Under the pieces are notes generated by a model. The model was not told the DNA's origin. It did no database searches and worked only from the letters and a program-made list of their open reading frames with translations. A stretch of DNA of 64,000 nucleotides from Chitinophagaceae bacterium PMP191F (lineage in GTDB: Bacteria > Bacteroidota > Bacteroidia > Chitinophagales > Chitinophagaceae), in contig LGYU01000012.1 of assembly GCA_001302245.1 (NCBI GenBank), positions 1-64,000 on the forward strand, given 5' to 3'. Made by a program: the position numbers and the translations under genes. Of this stretch, positions 28,741 through 36,364 are shown one piece after another; position 1 is the first letter of the stretch, and each line of letters begins with the position of its first letter.

Positions 28741-29340
28741 ATGTTTACAGGAATTATTGAAACGACAGGTAAAATTGAGGATGTACAGGTGTCCGGTACC
28801 AATAAAATATTCCGGATCTCTTCTTCCCTATCGCACGAACTGAAAGTGGACCAGAGCGTATCCCACAACGGGGTTTGCTTAACTGTAGAAGCAATAAGCA
28901 ATGACAATCACCAACTTACAGCTATTGCCGAAACCCTTCAGAAAACCAACCTGGACCAGTGGCAGCCCGGTGACATTGTGAATATTGAACGCTGCCTGCT
29001 GATGAATGGCCGGCTGGATGGACATATTGTACAGGGACATGTTGATACCACAGCTACCTGTATTGAACGCAAAAGCCTGGACGGAAGCTGGGAATTCAGG
29101 TTCCGTTTTCCGCAGGAGTTTGCACACCTGGTAATTGAAAAAGGCTCCATTTGCCTGAATGGCATCAGTCTTACCGTATTCAACGTGGGCATCAATGAAT
29201 TTTCTGTAGCCATCATTCCCTATACATTTGAACATACTAATATCAGGAATATCCTTCCCGGACATGCTGTTAATATTGAGTTTGATATGGTGGGGAAATA
29301 TATAAGCCGAATTGCCGGACTAAAAGCATACATAAAATGA
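28741..29340 (+). CDS. ribE: Riboflavin synthase, alpha subunit
   Basis: The 199-residue enzyme converts two 6,7-dimethyl-8-ribityllumazine molecules into riboflavin. It starts with the hallmark MFTGIIETTG and contains the two lumazine-binding repeats (SHNGVCLTV about 40-48; GSICLNGISLTVF about 137-149). The domain order is normal. No FMN riboswitch fits in the 97-base gap upstream. Its TGA overlaps the ATG of the desaturase-like gene (ATGA), so the two are translationally coupled. Confidence 0.97.
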   Translation: MFTGIIETTGKIEDVQVSGTNKIFRISSSLSHELKVDQSVSHNGVCLTVEAISNDNHQLTAIAETLQKTNLDQWQPGDIVNIERCLLMNGRLDGHIVQGHVDTTATCIERKSLDGSWEFRFRFPQEFAHLVIEKGSICLNGISLTVFNVGINEFSVAIIPYTFEHTNIRNILPGHAVNIEFDMVGKYISRIAGLKAYIK

Positions 29341-30281
29341 ATAGCTCGCTTGAACATATTCCTTATGAAGCAGTCTGTTCACCTGAAAAAATAAGTTATA
29401 AACAATTCAGAAGTACTCTTACTCCCCTATACAGTAAGGTCTGGTTTCATATATCTGCAGGGTATGTATTACTGAGCTGCCCTTTCATCATTGCGGTATT
29501 CATAAAACAAATTACGCTTCAATGGTGGCTGACACCTTTATGGGCCATATGGTTCGGTTATTTCCTGGCTTATCTGCATTTATTTGTGCATGAGGCTGCT
29601 CATTTTAATATCCACCCTGATAAAAAACAAAATGACCGGTTGGCCAATATATTTTTATGCGTTTTGTTCGCATTAGACATGAAGAGTTATCGCAGTATTC
29701 ACTGGCAACACCATCTTCACCTGGCCGCTCCTGACGACAAGGAAGTATCTTATTTCAATGCCCTGACATTTATATTCCTGCTCAAAGTATTGTCAGGCTT
29801 TCACACACTTCATATTGTTTTAAACCGCCGGAAAAGCAATATTCAAAAAGAAAAAAGCAAAAAAGGACAACTATTACGTTTCGTTTTGGCTCAGACACTT
29901 TTTTGCAGCCTGGCATACATAACCGGTAATATTCCATTATTACTAAGCTGGCTGGCTGGTCTTTTTATTGTATTCCCTTTTCTGGCTACTCTGAGACAGA
30001 TACTTGAACATAGAGATGAGAGCGCATCAAATCAACCGGAATATTATTCTATCCAACGGCATACTATCAGCAGGCTGTTTGGCAGGGATATCATTTCAAG
30101 AACCTTCGGAGGTGCAGGTTTTAACAGACATATACTCCATCACTGGGATCCGCAAATATCTTATACAAGATTAAACGATGTATTAATGTTCCTTCGTCAA
30201 TCCGAAACAACAAAAGATATCATAGCACGGTCACGAACATCTTATCTAAAGACTTTCAGAAACCTGTTTTATATAAAATGA
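29337..30281 (+). CDS. Membrane fatty acid desaturase/hydroxylase-like protein
   Basis: The 314-residue protein has four to five hydrophobic segments and three histidine clusters at spacings seen in the non-haem di-iron desaturase/hydroxylase superfamily: HEAAH (85-89), HWQHHLH (122-128) and HILHH (265-269), with an additional EHRDE (224-228). It should act in the inner membrane on a lipid or lipid-like substrate. Its start overlaps ribE and its stop overlaps the next methyltransferase, so it belongs to that pathway by position. Substrate unknown. Confidence 0.82.
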   Translation: MNSSLEHIPYEAVCSPEKISYKQFRSTLTPLYSKVWFHISAGYVLLSCPFIIAVFIKQITLQWWLTPLWAIWFGYFLAYLHLFVHEAAHFNIHPDKKQNDRLANIFLCVLFALDMKSYRSIHWQHHLHLAAPDDKEVSYFNALTFIFLLKVLSGFHTLHIVLNRRKSNIQKEKSKKGQLLRFVLAQTLFCSLAYITGNIPLLLSWLAGLFIVFPFLATLRQILEHRDESASNQPEYYSIQRHTISRLFGRDIISRTFGGAGFNRHILHHWDPQISYTRLNDVLMFLRQSETTKDIIARSRTSYLKTFRNLFYIK

Positions 30282-31204
30282 TGCATCAGACTGTCTCATG
30301 TCCTCTATGCAAAAGCCAGGCTAACTGGTGGTGCAAACAAACTGATTGGGAATATTTTACAACAGAAGAATATTTCAATTATTTTAAATGCACGCATTGC
30401 GAGCTTCTTTTCATTGGGTTACCCCCGGTAAATCAGCTTTCTACGATCTATCCCCCTTCCTATTATTCATTTGTTGCCCCAGATAAAAGTATTGTTTTTA
30501 AAATCAAGGAATACCTGGATGTAAGATTGTTCAGGAAGATCATTAAAAACATTCCTGGTGACAGTTTGAATATTCTTGATATTGGCGGCGGTGGTGGCTG
30601 GCTGCTGAACAACATAAAACATACTGATAAACGTATTGCCTCAACAGCCATTGTAGACATAGATCCGCAATGCGCAGATATTGCCGCTCAAAACGGGCAT
30701 ACATACTATCTCAGTCGTATCGAGACCTTCAACACTGACAGAAAATTTGACCTGATTGTACTGTTAAACCTGATTGAACATGTTGACAATCCACAACAGA
30801 TCATCCAAAAAATTGGTACTTTTTTATCGCCTAAAGGTTGCGTTATAATCAAAACCCCTAATTGTGAAAGCTGGGATGCCCGGCTTTTCAAGAAATACTA
30901 TTGGGGAGGGTTACATTGCCCGAGACACTGGAATATATTTAGTAAAAAAAGTCTGCATTTGTTAACCGGCAACAGCCAACTGGAGATATCAAAACTGCTA
31001 TACACCCAGGGAGCCCCATTCTGGACATATAGCCTGCTTGTACTTTTAAAAGGCAACAGACTAAAAAAGGACAAAAGGCCACTTATTAACCATCCGCTTT
31101 TTCCATTTATCAGTGCCTGCTTTGCTGTTTTCGATTTTATACGGGGTGCATTTGTTCCTACATCGCAAATGTTTATACTGCTCAAACACAAACGAGATCA
31201 TTAA
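30278..31204 (+). CDS. Class I SAM-dependent methyltransferase with N-terminal zinc ribbon
   Basis: The 308-residue protein begins with a CPLC...CTHC pair (Cys8, Cys11, Cys38, Cys41), a likely zinc ribbon. The SAM-binding motif LDIGGGGGWLL follows at 100-110, then LLNLIEHVDNP and IIKTPNCESWDARLF. This arrangement is common in methyltransferases next to surface polysaccharide genes. The ATG overlaps the TGA of the desaturase gene. Its TAA overlaps the stop of the opposing methyltransferase within the palindrome TTAA at 31201-31204. Confidence 0.88.
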   Translation: MMHQTVSCPLCKSQANWWCKQTDWEYFTTEEYFNYFKCTHCELLFIGLPPVNQLSTIYPPSYYSFVAPDKSIVFKIKEYLDVRLFRKIIKNIPGDSLNILDIGGGGGWLLNNIKHTDKRIASTAIVDIDPQCADIAAQNGHTYYLSRIETFNTDRKFDLIVLLNLIEHVDNPQQIIQKIGTFLSPKGCVIIKTPNCESWDARLFKKYYWGGLHCPRHWNIFSKKSLHLLTGNSQLEISKLLYTQGAPFWTYSLLVLLKGNRLKKDKRPLINHPLFPFISACFAVFDFIRGAFVPTSQMFILLKHKRDH

Positions 31205-31965
31205 ACCTTTTGTGCCACTATAACTATTGACACACCAAAAGGAATCCTCATTCCGGGCAACAATTTCTTTTCGATACTAAAAAGCCGATAAAAAAAGCTG
31301 TTCAGTAAAGAGCTGTTTTCAAGAAGGCTGATCTCAAAGTCAGACTTCAATTCAGTTTTTTTTCGGAACATGCGTGATGTCAACCTGTACATCGCGATCA
31401 TGGGGAATAAAATAAAGTTGAATCCTGACATATACCGGATATCATATCCGTTTTGCTGCAATAATTTTCTAATATGCGCGTGGGAATACCGTCTGCAATG
31501 GTGATTTACCTCATCATGCCGGCTCCATAACCATTGGTAGGCCGGAACAGTAGCTATCAGCCAGCCGCCTACAGTATTGACACGGTACAATTCCTGTACG
31601 GCAAGCTGCTCATCTGCAATATGCTCCAATACATCAAATACACAGACCATATGAAATGCTTCGTCTGCAAAAGGCAATGCTGTAGCCGAGGCATTGACTA
31701 CGTCCATATTCAATTCATTCCTTAAAAATTCACAGCATTCTGCATCATTTTCAACGGAGGTAACCCGTCCAAATTCAGCCAGGTCTTCAGAGGTTTTGCC
31801 CGTAGCAATACCTGCATTTAATATATTCAGATCACCTGCCGGCTTTACATACCTGCTGATAAGCTTTTTAAGAATAGCAGTACGTATAAGAAACCACCAG
31901 TGCGTTCTTTCAAATACGTAATATTTACGATAATAGCTTTTCTCCATTAGCTTCAAATGTAACAT
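31201..31965 (-). CDS. Class I SAM-dependent methyltransferase
   Basis: The 254-residue protein (the Met at residue 7 may be the true start) shows FERTHWWFLIRT (18-29), which precedes the Rossmann fold in a subset of glycan-associated methyltransferases. The SAM loop is NAGIATGKT (50-58), unusual in lacking the acidic first residue of DxGxGxG. VCVFDVLEHIADE and VPAYQWLWSRHDEVNHHCRRY follow (VPAYQWLWSRHDE, VNHHCRRY). It is convergent with the previous gene and shares a TTAA double stop. Confidence 0.85.
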   Translation of the reverse strand: MLHLKLMEKSYYRKYYVFERTHWWFLIRTAILKKLISRYVKPAGDLNILNAGIATGKTSEDLAEFGRVTSVENDAECCEFLRNELNMDVVNASATALPFADEAFHMVCVFDVLEHIADEQLAVQELYRVNTVGGWLIATVPAYQWLWSRHDEVNHHCRRYSHAHIRKLLQQNGYDIRYMSGFNFILFPMIAMYRLTSRMFRKKTELKSDFEISLLENSSLLNSFFYRLFSIEKKLLPGMRIPFGVSIVIVAQKV

Positions 31966-32031
31966 TGGCGTACCGGAAAAATAAAAAATATTACTTTTAA
32001 TCGCCTATTTCCAGGGCTTCAAATCAGCAAT

Positions 32032-33534
32032 ATGATGAGTTTGTCAGGAATTCAGTACTATTTCCAGCATAATAGGATAAAACTGCTATATCTTTTTTGT
32101 TCATTATTTCTTTTAGTCCTTTTACTGGAAAGAGTTCTTATTGTCTTCAGCTATCATGGTCAGATTGCGGGCATAGACAATAACTTTTCCTACCCGGTAA
32201 TGCGGCTTCTAAAATCGCTGGATATCTATCCCGATCCGGAAAATTACCCTTTTGCTGTTAATCCCTATGCTCCTGTTTTTTTCTATATCTCCTGGTGCGT
32301 TTGCAAACTTTTTGGGATACAGGCATCCGATGGCATACAAATATTTTTTGTTACACGCGGTCTCTGCCTGTTATTTGATCTTGCAACTACTTATGTACTA
32401 TACAGAATTATGCATAAAAAGCTATCTGTTTCTGCTCCGCTAGCTTTTGCTACCGCGGTATTTTTCCTATTCCAGGTCAGTTACTGGAGCTATACCATGA
32501 ATCGTTCTGATAGCTTAATCCTATTTTGGTTCAGCCTTATTGTATCTTTCTTTATATCATATCTTAACAAATCTTCCGTAAAATTTTTATTCATCATAGC
32601 ACTACTCTGCAACCTGGCAGTTTTTACCAAACAAAATGCACTTATTTTTCCTGTTGCAATAGGTACAGTGCTATTGTATTATAAAAAATGGAATCACCTG
32701 ACGGTGCTAATACTTTTCCAGGCATGTTTACTTGGCTTATCATTATTACTTTTTACCCGTCTGTATCCTGACGGACATTTCCTAGCCCATCTTGTACGTG
32801 CGCTCAACAACAAGATTGATTTCAGATGGTTTTATGTAGAAATATTCAAACGTCTTACCTCTTCCTATATCATCATTCCATTAGCTGCAGGTATTTTTAT
32901 AGCCATCAGGCATATTTTACAAAGAAAAAAGGATGATATGACAGCGATTTCATTAATTGCTGTTATACAGACTGCATGGTCGCTGGCCATCGCTTTAAAG
33001 TGGGGCTCGCATGTAGGTTATTTGCACGAAAGCTTTTTTTGTCTGTTTATAATAATTGCTGTCTGCGCAGAAAAAAAAATGGTACTTTCAAAAATCAACA
33101 TCACATATCCCCTGTTGTTTATATTGACTTTTATTTTTGCCAACACTGCACTGCAACTTTATTTTTACAATATCAATGATCAGAAAGAAGAAAAAAAAGC
33201 TTACCAGGAACAACAGCAGGTTGCAAACATGGTTTTAAAAGAACTGCCATCTGAAAAATATGTCTTTTCCTATACAGATTTTTATCATGATTTCTTTAAA
33301 GTTTTGCTACAGGACAAAGTGGTGTTGCCCAATATCGACGCAGTAGATTGCTGCACCTTACCCGATGGCAACTTTAATTATACCCGCTTATGGGAAGGTT
33401 TTAAAACCGGCAAAATTGAGTTTATTATATACCACAAAGACTCTGTATTTACTTTTTACCAGGGAGCAGACCTGACAAAATACAAGTATTATCAAACAAT
33501 TGGCAACTACAGTATTTACAAGCACTTTGATTAA
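32032..33534 (+). CDS. Polytopic membrane protein, GT-C glycosyltransferase-like
   Basis: The 500-residue, AT-rich gene product has about ten membrane spans. A first periplasmic loop contains AGIDNNFSYPVMRLLKSLDIYPDPENYPF (quoted in part: AGIDNNFSYPV), with an aspartate in the position of the catalytic acid of GT-C enzymes, then NRSDSLILFWFSL. The C-terminal 110 residues form a periplasmic domain. It probably transfers a sugar from a polyprenyl-phosphate donor made by the adjacent GT2 protein (inference from context). Its stop shares TTAA with the GT2 gene. Confidence 0.72.
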   Translation: MMSLSGIQYYFQHNRIKLLYLFCSLFLLVLLLERVLIVFSYHGQIAGIDNNFSYPVMRLLKSLDIYPDPENYPFAVNPYAPVFFYISWCVCKLFGIQASDGIQIFFVTRGLCLLFDLATTYVLYRIMHKKLSVSAPLAFATAVFFLFQVSYWSYTMNRSDSLILFWFSLIVSFFISYLNKSSVKFLFIIALLCNLAVFTKQNALIFPVAIGTVLLYYKKWNHLTVLILFQACLLGLSLLLFTRLYPDGHFLAHLVRALNNKIDFRWFYVEIFKRLTSSYIIIPLAAGIFIAIRHILQRKKDDMTAISLIAVIQTAWSLAIALKWGSHVGYLHESFFCLFIIIAVCAEKKMVLSKINITYPLLFILTFIFANTALQLYFYNINDQKEEKKAYQEQQQVANMVLKELPSEKYVFSYTDFYHDFFKVLLQDKVVLPNIDAVDCCTLPDGNFNYTRLWEGFKTGKIEFIIYHKDSVFTFYQGADLTKYKYYQTIGNYSIYKHFD

Positions 33535-34487
33535 ATATCACCCTGGGTTTCACCTTCACTGATCCTTTCTTTTACAAGAAAAAGAGGTCGCTGCTTTACC
33601 TGGTAGAATATTCTTACAATATACTCGCCCAGGATGCCAATTGAAATCAGTTGAACACCACTAAAAATAACAATTGCCCCAATCAATGCTGTAAACCCGG
33701 AGGGAACATCGCCAAAAAAGAACTTTCTGATAAGCGTTAACACAAAATAGATCACTCCACCAGTGGTAGCGGTGAGGCCGAGGGCTGTAATGAATTTTAT
33801 AGGGAACTCGCTAAAGTTAAAAATCCCCATGTATGCCAGCTTTAGTAAACGCCAGAAGGAGTATTTAGATCTTCCATAATCACGTTTTCCGCGCTCATAC
33901 ACAATCCCTTTCTGAGAAAAACCTACCCACGACCGCATTCCACGCAAATAACGCTGTTCTTCAGGCATTTTATTCAATATGTCTACTACCCGGCGGCTGA
34001 TAAACCCGAAATCGCCGCTATCAAGGGGCGTATGTACATTGGCTATAGTACGGAACAGCCTGTAATACAATTTGTATGCAATCCGCCACCCAAAAGATTC
34101 TTTACGATTTTTACGAATGGTATATACAACATCATAGCCCTCGTAATAAACCCTCAGAAAGTCCTGAATCATTGCCGGAGGGTCCTGCATATCACCGTCC
34201 ATAATCATGACCCCGACTGTTCCCCTGGCATATTGAAGCCCTGCTGTTATAGCCAATTGATGACCAAAGTTCCGTGACAGCAGCACACAATGATAGCGAT
34301 TGTCTGCCAGCCCTAGTTGCTTCACCAAGGCAGCGGTACCATCAGTACTACCGTCATCTACCAGTATAATTTCGCAGGATTCTTTCAAACCAGCTATAGC
34401 AGCATTCAACGATTCAACCAATATTGCAAAAGACTCTGCTTCATTGTATAGTGGGATTATTATTGAAACCGCTGGTGCTTTCATCAT
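33531..34487 (-). CDS. GT2 glycosyltransferase, polyprenyl-phosphate sugar transferase type
   Basis: The 318-residue protein has an N-terminal GT-A domain with VDDGSTDG (43-50) and MDGDMQDPP (96-104), then two C-terminal transmembrane helices (about 230-255 and 265-290). This matches DPM1/GtrB/ArnC-like enzymes that load a sugar onto undecaprenyl phosphate on the cytoplasmic face. The C-terminus has the usual GEYIVRIFYQVKQRPLF. It is convergent with one multi-span protein and divergent from another, either of which could use its product. Confidence 0.92.
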   Translation of the reverse strand: MMKAPAVSIIIPLYNEAESFAILVESLNAAIAGLKESCEIILVDDGSTDGTAALVKQLGLADNRYHCVLLSRNFGHQLAITAGLQYARGTVGVMIMDGDMQDPPAMIQDFLRVYYEGYDVVYTIRKNRKESFGWRIAYKLYYRLFRTIANVHTPLDSGDFGFISRRVVDILNKMPEEQRYLRGMRSWVGFSQKGIVYERGKRDYGRSKYSFWRLLKLAYMGIFNFSEFPIKFITALGLTATTGGVIYFVLTLIRKFFFGDVPSGFTALIGAIVIFSGVQLISIGILGEYIVRIFYQVKQRPLFLVKERISEGETQGDI

Positions 34488-34601
34488 AAGCTGGTAAACT
34501 TTCTATCTATAAAAATACAATTTGCTACCGATATCAGCCAGCCAATAAAAAAATCATAGTTTTATTCATCATAAGCAACCTGTAAAAATCAACTCATTAT
34601 A

Positions 34602-36299
34602 ATGCTGCTCACCTTGCTGGTATGGACATACATTACAATACTGTCTCTGACCTGGGGCAATATATTTTTGCTCGCTGGTAAACGGCTACAAAAAAACAGT
34701 TCTGTTGAAAATACAGATCCTATTGTTATCTGCTTTGCCGGATTGGCAACCATCGGCATTATTGCACTATACCTTTCTTTATTTATTCCGCTTGGGCCAA
34801 CGGCGCACATTTGTTTATTGAGTCCTGCTATTGCATTTTTTTTCCTGCCTCATAATAGAACTCTCGTTCTGCATCAATTACAGCGAATAATAACCGGCTA
34901 TAGTACTGCTGCAGCACTCTTGTTGATTACTGGCATATGTATGACACTTATAATTAGTTCATACACGATAAAGCATCCTGATACACTAGCCTATCATGCA
35001 CAGGCTATCAAATGGTTGGAAACCTACAAAGCTGTTCCGGGATTGGTTAATATTGATTACGAAGTAGCAATGAGCAATTTATGGTTTGCTGCACTGGCAA
35101 TTTTCAGGTTTAATTTCATCTACAACAATCAGTTTCTTTTTTTAAACAGTTGCGTTCTTTACTGGTTCCTGCTCTTCATCACAAAACAGATCTCTTCAAA
35201 AAGTCAAAAGAAATCAGCACATTTTCTTTGGCTATTATTACTCGTCTATACATATTTTTCCTGGACACAATTCAGATTAACAGCAACTTCTGCCAGCCCC
35301 GATTTTATTGTAACTATATACATCTGGGCCGCTATATACCTATATCTTCAAAACAAGCTATCAGCCAATAACATTTCTAACTTGCTAATAGTATTGTTCT
35401 GTTGCGCTGCTATCACCATTAAGTTATCGTCAATTGTCATTTCCTTACTTATTGTAACAGTGTTAATACAACAGTTACTCCGGAGAAAAATAGCCTATTC
35501 GTTTGGAATCGCCTTTCTTGTCATTATTTGTATGTTTCCATACATTATGCATAATATTATTTCCTCCGGCTATCCTCTTTTTCCGTCTGCCGCGGGCGAT
35601 ATGTTTGCTGTTGACTGGAAACTCCCTATTTCAGAATTACGTGATTTCCAGCATTATATTTCTGCCTATGCCCGTATTCCCGTTGACACCAGTGCAGAGG
35701 CTACCCTGGTATTGCAAAAACCCTTTTCTCAATGGATACCATTGTGGTTTCAGCACATTTCTTTATCTGATCAGATGCTCCTGCTGCTGATTACATTACT
35801 ATTTTTGTTTTCAATTTTTATCCTGCCTGGTATCATCAAACTATTGAACACATCTGACAGAATTACCCTGTTTATCTGTATTACCGGGTGCATAGTGTGG
35901 TTTATTACAGCTCCTGATCCGCGTTTTGGAACAGGTTATTTGGTTGCAACTTGTTATTTACTATATTCTGCAATTGCTACCCGGCTTGACCTGCTTTCAC
36001 GATTAGTTAACGACCGCTTATTTATTTCAGGCATCATTATAACCGTCATTGGCGTCTCAACATATTCCGTTTTCAGATATATTAACTACAGAGTACCGCA
36101 ACAACTTATTATTCCGGCAGGTATTTCCCAGGTACCCTATAACACTTTTACCTGTCAGGGTGTTACCATGCACCAAACACTCAACCCTGAACAGTGTGGC
36201 TTAAGCCCTGTTCCCTGTATCAAGGATAGCTGTAACACTTTTCAATTAAGAGGAAGCTGTGTGGAAGAAGGATTCAGGGCTACCGGCACCAAGCATTAA
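34602..36299 (+). CDS. Large polytopic membrane protein, function unknown
   Basis: The 565-residue protein has 12 or more predicted spans. A loop at about residues 123-137 reads HPDTLAYHAQAIKW, then VPGLVNIDYEVAMSNLWF; similar segments occur in large uncharacterised membrane proteins of Bacteroidota linked to surface glycans, and the Asp/His pair resembles a GT-C loop. The C-terminal tail of about 70 residues has six cysteines, unusual for this protein class, which could form disulfides in the periplasm. The gene is AT-rich like its neighbours. Confidence 0.7.
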   Translation: MLLTLLVWTYITILSLTWGNIFLLAGKRLQKNSSVENTDPIVICFAGLATIGIIALYLSLFIPLGPTAHICLLSPAIAFFFLPHNRTLVLHQLQRIITGYSTAAALLLITGICMTLIISSYTIKHPDTLAYHAQAIKWLETYKAVPGLVNIDYEVAMSNLWFAALAIFRFNFIYNNQFLFLNSCVLYWFLLFITKQISSKSQKKSAHFLWLLLLVYTYFSWTQFRLTATSASPDFIVTIYIWAAIYLYLQNKLSANNISNLLIVLFCCAAITIKLSSIVISLLIVTVLIQQLLRRKIAYSFGIAFLVIICMFPYIMHNIISSGYPLFPSAAGDMFAVDWKLPISELRDFQHYISAYARIPVDTSAEATLVLQKPFSQWIPLWFQHISLSDQMLLLLITLLFLFSIFILPGIIKLLNTSDRITLFICITGCIVWFITAPDPRFGTGYLVATCYLLYSAIATRLDLLSRLVNDRLFISGIIITVIGVSTYSVFRYINYRVPQQLIIPAGISQVPYNTFTCQGVTMHQTLNPEQCGLSPVPCIKDSCNTFQLRGSCVEEGFRATGTKH

Positions 36300-36364
36300 T
36301 GTACAGCCTCTACACCGTCTATCTCGGCACAATTCATTAAATTACCGCCAAAGGAGAACTGATT

